A DNA stretch of 64,000 nucleotides from Halovulum marinum (GCF_009697225.1 NZ_WIND01000020.1:1-64000); one strand, 5' to 3'; shown: positions 1 to 8,799, counted from the first letter of the stretch. The notes: generated by a model not told the origin, from the sequence alone. A program made the numbers and translations.

Positions 1-114
1 ATGCGCCGGATCCTGCGCAAGGTCGCCGAGAACGACCTCGGCGCCCTCGGCGACACCTCGACCCTCGCCGACCCCTCGGTCGTCGACGAGCTGATCGCGA
101 ACCGCCCCGCCTGA
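1..114 (+). CDS. acs: Acetyl-CoA synthetase, C-terminal end (partial)
   Basis: Only the last 37 codons lie in the window, ending in TGA at 112-114. The visible residues ([20 protein letters not shown], then [17 protein letters not shown]) match the conserved C-terminus of acetyl-CoA/propionyl-CoA synthetases, which follows the acetylatable lysine of the PxxxxGK motif; that lysine would lie just upstream of the window. The enzyme activates acetate to acetyl-CoA with ATP in the cytoplasm. The reading frame is open to the left edge, so the first ATG here is internal. The next genes encode a symporter of the acetate-transport-like family, which supports the call. Acetyl- and propionyl-CoA synthetase cannot be separated from this fragment. 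Confidence 0.85.
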   Translation: MRRILRKVAENDLGALGDTSTLADPSVVDELIANRPA

Positions 115-173
115 CCGGCAACGACCGAGGGACGCGCGATGACCGCGACACGGGACGAAAGCGGCGTGACAAG

Positions 174-204
174 GGGGGCGGCGGGCACCGGGCCCGCCGC
201 CCCC
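174..204 (+). terminator. GC-rich hairpin between acs and the symporter genes
   Basis: A perfect 13-bp stem (174-186 paired with 192-204) with a 5-nt loop lies 60 nt after the acs stop. There is no T-tract, so it is either a terminator of the type common in very GC-rich genomes or an attenuating/stabilising structure. The next gene starts 42 nt further on. Confidence 0.55.
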
Positions 205-246
205 GGGACTCCGACCAAGAAACCCAAACCAAGATAGGGGAGTAAA

Positions 247-504
247 ATGTCCGAAGAGCAAAGCAACGACTACTGGAAGGCCAACCTGCGCCTGATCCAG
301 TGGAGTCTGGTGATCTGGGCCCTCGTGTCCTTCGGGTTCGGCATCCTGCTGCGCCCGCTGCTGTCCGGCATCAAGGTCGGCGGCACCGACCTCGGCTTCT
401 GGTTCGCGCAGCAGGGCTCGATCCTGGTCTTCCTGGCGCTGATCTTCTTCTACGCCTGGCGGATGAACAAGCTCGACCGCCAGCACGGCGTCGACGAGCA
501 ATAA
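247..504 (+). CDS. DUF4212 family small subunit of a sodium/solute symporter
   Basis: This 85-residue protein has two predicted membrane segments (about residues 17-38 and 54-70) separated by a short loop, and an N-terminal YWKANL motif typical of DUF4212. Family members are always encoded directly before a large sodium/solute symporter, as here (9-nt gap), and are taken to be its small partner in the inner membrane. The ATG at 247 has a good ribosome binding site (GGGGAG, 4 nt spacing). The exact role of the small subunit is not established. Confidence 0.9.
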   Translation: MSEEQSNDYWKANLRLIQWSLVIWALVSFGFGILLRPLLSGIKVGGTDLGFWFAQQGSILVFLALIFFYAWRMNKLDRQHGVDEQ

Positions 505-513
505 GGGACGGGA

Positions 514-2301
514 ATGATGGATCAGTTCACGATCAACCTGCTGTTCGTGGGCGCGAGCTTCGCGCTCTACATCGGCATCGCAATCTGGGCCCGCGCCGGG
601 ACCACCTCGGAGTTCTACGCCGCCGGGCGCGGCATACACCCGGTCACCAACGGCATGGCGACCGCGGCCGACTGGATGTCGGCGGCCTCGTTCATCTCGA
701 TGGCGGGGCTGATCGCCTTCGTCGGCTATGACAACTCCACCTACCTGATGGGCTGGACCGGCGGCTACGTGCTGCTGGCGCTGCTGCTGGCGCCCTACCT
801 GCGCAAGTTCGGCAAGTACACCGTGTCCGAGTTCATCGGCGACCGGTTCTACAGCCCGACCGCCCGTCTGGTGGCGGTGATCTGCCTGATCGTTGCCTCG
901 GTGACCTATGTGATCGGCCAGATGACCGGCGTCGGCGTGGCCTTCGGCCGCTTCCTCGAGGTCTCCAACACCACCGGCCTGCTGATCGGCGCCGCGGTGG
1001 TGTTCGCCTATGCGGTGTTCGGCGGCATGAAGGGCGTGACCTATACCCAGGTGGCGCAGTACGTGGTGCTGATCCTGGCCTACACGATCCCGGCGGTGTT
1101 CATCTCGCTGCAGCTGACCGGCAACCCGATCCCGGGCCTGGGCCTGTTCGGCGACCACACCGCCAGCGGCGAGCCGCTGCTGGCCAAGCTGGACCAGATC
1201 GTCCGCGACCTGGGCTTCGCCGAATACACCGTGCACCACGGCGACACCTTCAACATGGTGCTGTTCACGCTGTCGCTGATGATCGGCACCGCCGGTCTGC
1301 CGCACGTGATCATGCGGTTCTTCACCGTGCCCAAGGTGTCCGACGCGCGCTGGTCCGCGGGCTGGGCGCTGGTGTTCATCGCGCTGCTCTACCTGACGGC
1401 CCCGGCCGTGGGCGCGATGGCGCGGCTGAACATCACCGACCTGATGTGGCCGAACGGCACCGACGGCCAGGCGGTCTCGCTCGAGCAGATCGAGAACGAG
1501 CCGCAGTACGACTGGATGGCGACCTGGCAGAAGACCGGTCTGCTCGGCTGGGAGGACAAGAACGGCGACGGCCGCATCCAGTACTACAACGACGCCAGCC
1601 CCGCGATGGAGGAGAAGGCGGCGGCCAACGGCTGGGCCGGGAACGAGCTGACCAACTTCAACCGCGACATCCTGGTGCTGGCCAACCCCGAGATCGCCAA
1701 CCTGCCGGGCTGGGTCGTCGGCCTGGTGGCGGCGGGCGGCCTGGCCGCGGCGCTGTCGACGGCGGCGGGCCTGCTGCTGGCGATCTCGTCGGCGGTGTCC
1801 CACGACCTGATCAAGGGGGCGATCAACCCCAGCATCAGCGAACGGGGCGAGCTGCTGTCGGCGCGCATCGCGATGGCGGTGGCGATCGCGGTGGCGACCT
1901 ACCTGGGCCTGAACCCGCCGGGGTTCGCGGCGCAGACCGTGGCGCTGGCCTTCGGCCTGGCCGCGGCCTCGATCTTCCCGGCGCTGATGATGGGGATCTT
2001 CTCGACCAAGATCAACAATCACGGCGCCGTGGCGGGCATGGTCGCGGGCCTGCTGGTGACGGTGGTCTACATCTTCCTGCACAAGGGGTGGTTCTTCATC
2101 CCCGGCACCGCCAGCTTCGACGACGCCGATCCGCTGCTGTTCACGGTCAAGTCGACCTCGTTCGGCGCGATCGGGGCGGCGATCAACTTCGCCGTGGCCT
2201 ACCTGGTGGCGGGCATGACCAAGGAGACCCCGCAGGAGATCAAGGAACTGGTCCGCAGCGTCCGCATCCCGCGCGGCGCGGCGGCGGCCCAGAGCCACTG
2301 A
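514..2301 (+). CDS. Sodium/solute symporter, VC_2705-like (acetate/monocarboxylate type)
   Basis: The 595-residue protein has about 13 hydrophobic segments and the sodium:solute symporter fold. It belongs to the subgroup paired with DUF4212 proteins and found next to acs. Transport of acetate or another short carboxylate with Na+ across the inner membrane is inferred from family and context. A hydrophilic loop of roughly residues 310-390 interrupts the membrane segments and contains an EF-hand-like motif, D348-K-N-G-D-G-R-I, ending near N359/D360. The gene starts with two ATG codons (514 and 517), and AGGGA lies a few bases upstream. It is followed by a hairpin. Actual substrate unknown. Confidence 0.9.
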   Translation: MMDQFTINLLFVGASFALYIGIAIWARAGTTSEFYAAGRGIHPVTNGMATAADWMSAASFISMAGLIAFVGYDNSTYLMGWTGGYVLLALLLAPYLRKFGKYTVSEFIGDRFYSPTARLVAVICLIVASVTYVIGQMTGVGVAFGRFLEVSNTTGLLIGAAVVFAYAVFGGMKGVTYTQVAQYVVLILAYTIPAVFISLQLTGNPIPGLGLFGDHTASGEPLLAKLDQIVRDLGFAEYTVHHGDTFNMVLFTLSLMIGTAGLPHVIMRFFTVPKVSDARWSAGWALVFIALLYLTAPAVGAMARLNITDLMWPNGTDGQAVSLEQIENEPQYDWMATWQKTGLLGWEDKNGDGRIQYYNDASPAMEEKAAANGWAGNELTNFNRDILVLANPEIANLPGWVVGLVAAGGLAAALSTAAGLLLAISSAVSHDLIKGAINPSISERGELLSARIAMAVAIAVATYLGLNPPGFAAQTVALAFGLAAASIFPALMMGIFSTKINNHGAVAGMVAGLLVTVVYIFLHKGWFFIPGTASFDDADPLLFTVKSTSFGAIGAAINFAVAYLVAGMTKETPQEIKELVRSVRIPRGAAAAQSH

Positions 2302-2310
2302 CGCGAACGC

Positions 2311-2334
2311 GGAGGGGGCCGTGCGGCCCCCTCC
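2311..2334 (+). terminator. Hairpin after the symporter gene
   Basis: A perfect 10-bp stem, GGAGGGGGCC (2311-2320) with GGCCCCCTCC (2325-2334), and a 4-nt loop sit 10 nt after the symporter stop codon. No T-run follows, but position and stability fit an intrinsic terminator or a partial one ahead of the next gene at 2392. Confidence 0.6.
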
Positions 2335-2391
2335 CACCCCCGGCCGGAGATTTTGCCGGCGACCGGGCCTGCCTTTTAGGATGATTGCGCC

Positions 2392-4254
2392 ATGCACCCC
2401 GCCAGTGGAGCCGCCGACGTGCCCAGGGCTACAAGCGACGCCGAAGGACTGATGCGCCACGCGCCGTTCGACCTGCTGCCCGCCGAGGCCCGGGCCGAGG
2501 TCGCCGCCACCGCGCGGGTCGTCCGCCACGCCGCCGGCGACGTGCTGTTCGAGCGCGGCGATAAGCTGCCGGGGCTCTATGTGATCGAGACCGGCGCGGT
2601 GCAGTCCGAGGCGCCGGGCGGGGTCGTGGTCTCGCGCCGCAACGCCGGCGACCTGCTGGGCGAGCGCGGGCTGATGCGCGACGGGCGCGCGCAGCTGACC
2701 TCGCGCGTGGTCGAGGCGGCGCGCCTGTACCTGGTTCCCGCCGCCACCTTCGCGCGCCTCGCCGACAGCGTGCCGGCGTTCCGCGACTGGTTCGCCCGCA
2801 CCGTCCCGGCCGAGCCCGACGACGGCGGCCCCTACGCCACCGGCCTGACCGCGCTGCGGGTCGAGGACCTGATGGCCGACCAGCCGGTGACCTGCGCCCC
2901 CGACGCCAGCATCACCGAGGTGGCGCGGCTGATGCGCGACCGCAACATCAACTCGGTGATCGTGATGGACGGCGCGCGGCTGGTCGGCATCGTCACCGCG
3001 CGCGACCTGACCGGCAAGGTGCTGGCCGAGGGGCTGGGCGGCGACGTGCGCGTCGACCGGATCATGACCCCCGGCCCGATCACCATCGCGCCGGACGCGC
3101 TGGGCATCGACGCGCTGGTGACGCTGGCCGACCACGGCATCAGCCACCTGCCGGTGCAGCGCGACGGGCGCATCGTCGGGATGATCGGCAAGACCGACCT
3201 GTTCCGCCGCCAGGCCGCCACCGCCAGCCACATGATCGCCGAGATCGTCGAGGCCGACAGCGTCGAGACCATGGCCGCGGTGGTCGCGCGCACCCCTTCG
3301 CTGCTGGCGCAGCTGGTCGCCGCCGGGGTCGGCCACCAGGCGATCAGCCGCCGGATCACCGACATCACCGATGCCGTCACCCGCCGCCTGCTGACGCTGG
3401 CGCAGGCAAGGCTGGGCCCGCCGCCGGTGCCGTACCTGTGGCTGGCCTGCGGCAGCCAGGGCCGGCGCGAGCAGACCGGCGTCTCGGACCAGGACAACTG
3501 CCTGATCCTGGACGACGCGGCGACGCCCGCCGACGACGCCTATTTCGCGGCGCTGGCGGGGTTCGTCTCGGACGGGCTGAACACCTGCGGCTTCGTCTAC
3601 TGCCCGGGCGAGATGATGGCCAGCAACCCGCGCTGGCGGCAGCCGCGCCGGGTCTGGCGCGAGTATTTCGCCGGCTGGATCGCGCAGCCCGACACGCAGG
3701 CGCAGATGCTGGCCTCGGTGATGTTCGACCTGCGCCCGATCGCCGGCACGGCGGCGCTGTACGGCGCGCTGCACGCCGAGACGCTGCAGATGGCGCGGCG
3801 CAACTCGATCTTCGTGGCGCACATGATCTCGAACGCGCTCAAGCACACGCCGCCGCTCAGCCTGTTCCGCGGCTTCGCGCTGATCCGCTCGGGCGAGCAC
3901 AAGAACACCGTCGATCTGAAGCACTCCGGCGTGGTTCCGGTGGTCGACCTGGGCCGGGTCTACGCGCTGCAGGGCTCCATCACCGAGGTCGGCACGCGCG
4001 AGCGGATCGCCGCCGCCGGGGCGGCGGGGCTGATCTCGTCCGCCGGCGCGGCCGACCTGCTCGACGCGTACGACCTGATCGCCGAGACCCGGCTGCGGCA
4101 CCAGGCGGCGCAGGTCCGGCGGCACCGGGCACCGGACAATTTCATGTCGCCCGCCGATCTGTCAGACTTGGAACGCAACCATCTGCGCGACGCCTTCATG
4201 GTGATCAGGACGATGCAGTCCGCCCTGGGTCAGGGCCGGCACATGTTGGGATAG
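2392..4254 (+). CDS. cNMP-binding/CBS/DUF294 nucleotidyltransferase-like protein
   Basis: The 620-residue protein reads, in order: cyclic-nucleotide-binding-like domain (about 20-120), two CBS domains (about 147-265), DUF294 nucleotidyltransferase-like domain (about 300-440) and DUF294 C-terminal helical domain (about 470-610). The nucleotidyltransferase signature GSQGRREQTGVSDQD runs from about G354 to D368, as in GlnD-like enzymes. The cNMP pocket lacks an obvious full arginine/glutamate signature, so ligand binding is uncertain. The family regularly accompanies symporter/acs genes and probably signals energy state (CBS domains bind adenine nucleotides) to transport or acetate activation. 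It ends 4 nt before the next gene, suggesting one transcript. Confidence 0.88.
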   Translation: MHPASGAADVPRATSDAEGLMRHAPFDLLPAEARAEVAATARVVRHAAGDVLFERGDKLPGLYVIETGAVQSEAPGGVVVSRRNAGDLLGERGLMRDGRAQLTSRVVEAARLYLVPAATFARLADSVPAFRDWFARTVPAEPDDGGPYATGLTALRVEDLMADQPVTCAPDASITEVARLMRDRNINSVIVMDGARLVGIVTARDLTGKVLAEGLGGDVRVDRIMTPGPITIAPDALGIDALVTLADHGISHLPVQRDGRIVGMIGKTDLFRRQAATASHMIAEIVEADSVETMAAVVARTPSLLAQLVAAGVGHQAISRRITDITDAVTRRLLTLAQARLGPPPVPYLWLACGSQGRREQTGVSDQDNCLILDDAATPADDAYFAALAGFVSDGLNTCGFVYCPGEMMASNPRWRQPRRVWREYFAGWIAQPDTQAQMLASVMFDLRPIAGTAALYGALHAETLQMARRNSIFVAHMISNALKHTPPLSLFRGFALIRSGEHKNTVDLKHSGVVPVVDLGRVYALQGSITEVGTRERIAAAGAAGLISSAGAADLLDAYDLIAETRLRHQAAQVRRHRAPDNFMSPADLSDLERNHLRDAFMVIRTMQSALGQGRHMLG

Positions 4255-4258
4255 GGCG

Positions 4259-4765
4259 ATGTTTCTGGAGCTGATAGCCACCTTCGTCGCCGGCATCGCC
4301 GCCGCCGGGCTGGTGATGGCGCTGCGTCGGCTGACCGGCAACCGGCTGGCGCGCTGGCTGCCGCCGGTCGCCGCCGGCGCGGCGATGATCGCGTTCTCGA
4401 TCTGGTCGGAATACAGCTGGGCCGGGCGCACCGCCGGCGGCCTGCCCGACGGCGTCGCGGTGGTCGACCGGGTGTCCGAGACGATCGCCTGGAAGCCGTG
4501 GACCTTTCTGGCGCCGCAGACCACGCGCCTGGTCGCGCTGGACCGCGCCGGCGCGCAGCGCAACCCGGACGCGCCCGGCGTCGCGCTGTTCGACGTCTAC
4601 CTGTTCGAGCGCTGGCGGCCGACCGCGCGCCGGCCGCAGCTGATCGACTGCGCCGGCGCCGCGCGCGCCGACGTGACCGAGGCGGCGCTGGCCGACCCGG
4701 TGGCCGCCGACTGGCGGGTGCTGGGCGCCGGCGATCCGCTGATCCGCGCGGCCTGCGACTCCTGA
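4259..4765 (+). CDS. Hypothetical membrane-anchored protein
   Basis: This 168-residue protein is not recognised. It starts with a hydrophobic segment (about residues 1-20), has a second one around residues 40-57 (AGAAMIAFSIWSEYSW), and continues as a soluble domain of about 100 residues with several conserved-looking aromatic and proline residues (WKPWTFLAP). It follows the DUF294 gene by 4 nt and precedes the response regulator by 48 nt, so it likely belongs to the same operon. Small proteins like this are often found in this position in Rhodobacterales, but I cannot name a function. Confidence 0.7.
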   Translation: MFLELIATFVAGIAAAGLVMALRRLTGNRLARWLPPVAAGAAMIAFSIWSEYSWAGRTAGGLPDGVAVVDRVSETIAWKPWTFLAPQTTRLVALDRAGAQRNPDAPGVALFDVYLFERWRPTARRPQLIDCAGAARADVTEAALADPVAADWRVLGAGDPLIRAACDS

Positions 4766-4813
4766 TGGGCGAGGACGAGGGGCGATGACACTGGCGATGA
4801 CGGGGGCGAGGCG

Positions 4814-5197
4814 ATGACCGCGAAGAACATCCTGCTGGTCGAGGACGAGGACAACATCGCCTTCGCGCTGGAATTCCTGATCGGCCGCATGGGGCACAAC
4901 CTGCGGCGGGTCGAGGACGGCGAGGCGGCGCTGCGGGCGCTCGACGAGCAGCCGGTGGACATGGTCCTGCTGGACGTGATGCTGCCCAAGCGTTCCGGGT
5001 TCGAGGTGTGCCAGTACATCCGGGGCAATGCCGCGCTGAAGAACGTCAAGGTGCTGATGATGACCGCGGGCGGCGGCGCGATGGAGCGCCGCAAGGGTCT
5101 GGCGCTGGGCGCCAACGCGTTCCTGACCAAGCCGTTCGCGAACTCCGAGCTGACCGAGAAGATCACCGAGCTGCTGGGCGAAGGGGAAGATGCATGA
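4814..5197 (+). CDS. Single-domain response regulator
   Basis: The 127-residue protein is a lone receiver (CheY-like) domain: acidic cluster EDED near residues 10-13, phospho-acceptor D54 in LLDVMLP, T in MMTAGG, and K in LTKPF. There is no output domain, so it should act by protein contact or as a phosphate relay. Its 3' end overlaps the next gene by 8 nt, so the two are translationally linked. The next protein has a sensor-like front half, which makes it the natural partner, although that half lacks a clear phospho-accepting histidine. Confidence 0.92.
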   Translation: MTAKNILLVEDEDNIAFALEFLIGRMGHNLRRVEDGEAALRALDEQPVDMVLLDVMLPKRSGFEVCQYIRGNAALKNVKVLMMTAGGGAMERRKGLALGANAFLTKPFANSELTEKITELLGEGEDA

Positions 5198-7259
5198 CCG
5201 TCTCGGCCTGAGGCAGCGCGTCGCGCTGTTCTTCGTCGCGCTGGCGCTGGGCGGCTGCGCCGCGCTGGCGCTCGGCCTGTGGCTGGGCGCGCGGCAGGCC
5301 GGCGGGCCGGCGCAGGGCTATGTGATCGCCGGCGTGGTCGGCGGCCTCGGCATCGCCGGGCTGGCGGCCTGGATCGGCCTGCTGTTCGACGAGCACGTCG
5401 CCCGCCCGATCCTGGCGCTGAGCGGCGATCTGGCGACGCGGGCGCGGCTCGACGTGCGCGAGGCCGGCATCGACCAGCGCCCGGCGCGCCATCTCGGCGC
5501 GCTGGCCGCCGCCGCCGGCGCGATCAGCGCCGCGCTGGTCGAGGCGCGCGTCGCCCGCGAACAGGCGGTGGCCGACCAGACCCGCCGGCTGCAGCGCGAG
5601 AAGGTGATGTTCGAGGCGCTGGTCCGCGACCTGGCCGAAGGCGTGATCGTGGCCACGACCGAGCACCGGGTGATGCTCTACAACCGCGCCGCGCAGGACC
5701 TGCTGGGCGGGCTCGGCCTCGACCGCCCGCTCGACCGGGTGCTGCGCCCCGAGCCGATCCGCCACGCGCTCGAGCGGCTGGCGGCGCGGCACGCGCGCGG
5801 CGGCGCCGGGGCCGAGCCGTTCCTCGCCACCAGCTGCGCCGGCGAGCGCATGCTGCTGGGCCAGGTCAGCCGCATCGACATGGCCCCCGCCGGCTATGTC
5901 CTGATCCTGCGCGACACCACCGAGGAGCTCGCCGTCCGCCGCGAGCGCGACCACCTGTTCCACGCGCTGATGGAGGGCGTGCGCCGCCCGGTCTCGGCGG
6001 TCGGCGCGATCCTCGATGCGCACGCCGCCGCGCCGGACATGGACCCGGCGACGCGGGCCCGGTTCACCGCCGCCCAGCAGCAGGAGCTGGGCAAGCTCTT
6101 TGCCTGCCTGCGCGATCTCGAGACGCGCTATGCCGCGCTGGCCCGGCGCCGCTGGCCGATGTCGAAGGTGGCGGTGCGCGACATCCTCGACGGGCTCGGC
6201 GGGCGCGGCCTCGCCGCCGCTGTCGTTACCGCCGCGGACCCGGACGAGGCGTTCGTGCGCTGCGACGCCTTCGCCGTCATCGAGATGCTGTCGAACGTGC
6301 TGCACGGGATGGCCGGCGCGCCGGGCCGCAGCGGCGTCACCGCCGGCACCGAGGCGCGCGGCGCCGAGATCTGGCTGACCCTGGGTTGGCAGGGCCCGGG
6401 GGTCGCCGACGGCGAGCTGCAGAACTGGCTGGCGCGGCCGCTGTCGCCCGGCTACGGCGCCTACACCGGGCGCGACACCCTGGCCGCCCACGGCACCGAG
6501 ATCTGGGCCGAGCCGGACGGGCAGGGCGGCCACCGCCTGGTGCTGCCGCTCGAGGCCGCCGCCGCGCCCGAGGCGCACCCGTCCGAGGCGCGCCCCGAGT
6601 TCTACGACTTCGACCTGCCCACCGCCGCGGACGCCGGCGCGATGGCCGACCGGCCGCTGGCCGAACTGCCGTTCGTGGTGTTCGACACCGAGACCACCGG
6701 GCTGGAGCCGGCCAGCGGCGACCGCATCGTGCAGATCGCCGGCGTGCGCATCGTCAACGGCCGGCTGCTGCGCGGCGAGCGTTTCGACGCGCTGGTCGAT
6801 CCGGGCCGGCCGATCCCGCCGGCCTCGACGCTGGTGCACCGGATCACCGACGACATGGTCGCCGGCGCGCCCGACATCGCCGCCGCCGGGCGCGCGTTCC
6901 ACGAGTTCTGCGCCGGCGCGGTGCTGGTGGCGCACAACGCGCCGTTCGACATGGCGTTCCTGAAGGCCGAGCAGCGCCGCATCGGCCGCGCCTTCGACAA
7001 CCCGGTGCTGTGCACCGTGCTGCTGTCCTCGGTGCTGTTCGGCGAGGCCGCCGCGCACAGCCTCGATGCGCTGGCGGCGCGCTTCGGGATCGAGATCCCG
7101 CCCGAGCGGCGGCACACCGCGCTCGGCGACGCCCTCGCCACCGGGCAGGTGTTCTGCCATCTCGTCGCGCTGCTGCGCGCCGAGGGCATCGAGACGCTGC
7201 AACAGGCGATCGACGCCAGCCAGCGCCAGACCCGGATCCGCCGGCGGCAGGCCTATTGA
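5190..7259 (+). CDS. Membrane sensor-like protein fused to a DnaQ-type 3'-5' exonuclease
   Basis: The 689-residue protein has two membrane segments (about 11-33 and 43-66), a short HAMP/coiled-coil stretch, a PAS-like domain (about 145-250) and a degenerate histidine-kinase-like region (about 255-460). A complete DEDDh exonuclease domain follows (about 493-675). Exonuclease residues are visible: D499 and E501 in FDTETTG, H582 and D587 in HNAPFD, H642 and D647 in HTALGD. Where a kinase H-box is expected the sequence reads EGVRRPVSAVGAIL, without the histidine; an N-box remnant SNVLHG remains. The domain combination recurs in proteobacterial acs/symporter loci, but its job is unknown. It could be a nucleic-acid-cleaving signal output or a proofreading-like enzyme under sensory control. 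Confidence 0.9.
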   Translation: MHDRLGLRQRVALFFVALALGGCAALALGLWLGARQAGGPAQGYVIAGVVGGLGIAGLAAWIGLLFDEHVARPILALSGDLATRARLDVREAGIDQRPARHLGALAAAAGAISAALVEARVAREQAVADQTRRLQREKVMFEALVRDLAEGVIVATTEHRVMLYNRAAQDLLGGLGLDRPLDRVLRPEPIRHALERLAARHARGGAGAEPFLATSCAGERMLLGQVSRIDMAPAGYVLILRDTTEELAVRRERDHLFHALMEGVRRPVSAVGAILDAHAAAPDMDPATRARFTAAQQQELGKLFACLRDLETRYAALARRRWPMSKVAVRDILDGLGGRGLAAAVVTAADPDEAFVRCDAFAVIEMLSNVLHGMAGAPGRSGVTAGTEARGAEIWLTLGWQGPGVADGELQNWLARPLSPGYGAYTGRDTLAAHGTEIWAEPDGQGGHRLVLPLEAAAAPEAHPSEARPEFYDFDLPTAADAGAMADRPLAELPFVVFDTETTGLEPASGDRIVQIAGVRIVNGRLLRGERFDALVDPGRPIPPASTLVHRITDDMVAGAPDIAAAGRAFHEFCAGAVLVAHNAPFDMAFLKAEQRRIGRAFDNPVLCTVLLSSVLFGEAAAHSLDALAARFGIEIPPERRHTALGDALATGQVFCHLVALLRAEGIETLQQAIDASQRQTRIRRRQAY

Positions 7260-7264
7260 GAAAC

Positions 7265-7299
7265 CGGGCGGGGCCGGGCCGGAAACCCGGCCCCGCCCG
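7265..7299. terminator. Bidirectional terminator hairpin between convergent genes
   Basis: A perfect 14-bp GC-rich stem (7265-7278 with 7286-7299) and a 7-nt loop lie 6 nt after the exonuclease-fusion gene and 16 nt after the stop of the convergent dehydrogenase gene. It can serve both strands. Confidence 0.75.
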
Positions 7300-7314
7300 C
7301 CCGGCCCCGCCCAA

Positions 7315-8799
7315 TCAGCCCCAGTCGCGGCAGAGGTACTTCACCTCGGTGAACGCCTCCAGCCCAAGCCGCGAGCCCTCGCGGCCCAGCCCCGACTGCT
7401 TCATGCCGCCGAACGGGACCGGCGCGCCGGTGACCTTGGTGCGGTTGACCGCGACCATGCCGAAGCGCAGCGCCCGGCTGACGCGGAAGATCCGGCGCGG
7501 GTCGCGGCTGTGCAGATAGGCCATCAGCCCGTACTCGGTGTCGTTGGCGCGGCGCACCGCCTCGGCCTCGTCGTCGAAGGCGGCAATGGCGGCGACCGGG
7601 CCGAAGGTCTCCTCGTGCATGATCCGCGCGTCCGGCGGCACGTCGGCCAGCACCGTCGGCTGGAAGAACAGCGGCCCCGCCGGGTGCCGCGCGCCGCCGC
7701 ACAGCAGCCGCGCGCCGCGCGCCAGCGCGTCGCGCACATGGTCCTGCTGCTTGGCGATCGCCTTCGCGTTCATCAGCGGGCCGATGTCCGGATCGTCGAT
7801 GCCGGGCCCGACGCTCAGCGCCCGCGTCGCCGCGGCGAACCGCGCGCAGAACGCGTCGTAGACGCCGCGCGCCACCAGGAACCGGTTCGCGCCCAGGCAG
7901 TCCTGCCCCGAGGTGGCGAACTTCGCCTTGACGCCCTCGGCCACCGCGCGGTCCAGATCGGCGTCGTCGAACACCAGGAACGGCGCGTGGCCGCCCAGCT
8001 CCAGCACCAGCCGCTTGACCGTGTCCGCGGCCTGCGCATACAGCTGCCGGCCGATCCCGGTCGAGCCGGTGAACGACACCGCACGCACGCGCGGATCGCG
8101 CATCCAGACGCCGACGATCTCGGCCGCCGATCCGGGGATCACGTTGAACACCCCGGCGGGCAACCCGGCCTGCTCGCCCAGCTCGGCCAGCGCCAGCGCC
8201 GAGAACGGCGTCTCGCCCGACGGGTGCGCCACCGCGGTGCAGCCCGCCGCCAGCGCCGCGCCGGCCTTGCGGGTCAGCATCGCCGAGGGGAAGTTCCACG
8301 GCGTTACCAGCGCCGCGACGCCCACCGGCTCGCGCCAGACCTCGACCTCGGCGCCGGGCAGGTGCGAGGTGACGCCCTCGATGTTCGGCCGCCGCGCCTC
8401 CTCGGCGTAGAACTCCAGGAACGAGGCGGCGTAGTCGATCTCGCCGCGCGCCTCCGAGATCGGCTTGCCCTGCTCGGCGGTCATGATCCGGGCCAGGTCC
8501 TCGCGGTTCTCCTGCATCAGCTCGGACCAGCGCCGCAACACCGCCGCCCGCTGCTGCGGCAGCAGCGCCGCCCACGCCGGCCAGGCGGCGTGCGCCGCAT
8601 CGACAGCGCGGCGGGCGGCGTCGGTGCCCAGCCGGGCCACCTCGCCGACGACGGCGCCGGTGGCGGGATCGGTCACCGCCAGGCTGTCGGCGCCGGGGTC
8701 GGCGACCCACTCGCCGCCCAGATAGCCGAAGTGCCGCGCCAGCCGCGGCCGGGAAAGAACGGGGAAGCCGCCGCTCGGCGGTCTCTGCATCTCGGTCAT
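7315..8799 (-). CDS. gabD: NAD(P)-dependent succinate-semialdehyde dehydrogenase family protein
   Basis: The 494-residue protein is an aldehyde dehydrogenase of the GabD group, of normal length. It shows the cofactor region VTPWNFPSAMLTRK, the FTGSTGIGR motif, the catalytic glutamate in ELGGHAP and the catalytic cysteine in SGQDC (about residue 297). Such enzymes oxidise succinate semialdehyde to succinate, linking 4-aminobutyrate or related compounds to the TCA cycle; substrates vary in the family. The cofactor motif KPxxxTP reads HPSGETP, so the usual lysine is histidine. The gene lies 145 bp downstream of the Lrp-type regulator on the same strand and may share its control. A purine-rich GGAAAGGG precedes the ATG. 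Confidence 0.85.
   Translation of the reverse strand: MTEMQRPPSGGFPVLSRPRLARHFGYLGGEWVADPGADSLAVTDPATGAVVGEVARLGTDAARRAVDAAHAAWPAWAALLPQQRAAVLRRWSELMQENREDLARIMTAEQGKPISEARGEIDYAASFLEFYAEEARRPNIEGVTSHLPGAEVEVWREPVGVAALVTPWNFPSAMLTRKAGAALAAGCTAVAHPSGETPFSALALAELGEQAGLPAGVFNVIPGSAAEIVGVWMRDPRVRAVSFTGSTGIGRQLYAQAADTVKRLVLELGGHAPFLVFDDADLDRAVAEGVKAKFATSGQDCLGANRFLVARGVYDAFCARFAAATRALSVGPGIDDPDIGPLMNAKAIAKQQDHVRDALARGARLLCGGARHPAGPLFFQPTVLADVPPDARIMHEETFGPVAAIAAFDDEAEAVRRANDTEYGLMAYLHSRDPRRIFRVSRALRFGMVAVNRTKVTGAPVPFGGMKQSGLGREGSRLGLEAFTEVKYLCRDWG

Noticed and set aside
5163-7202. Long minus-strand open frame
   Set aside because: Antisense to the sensor-exonuclease gene, which has clear catalytic motifs.
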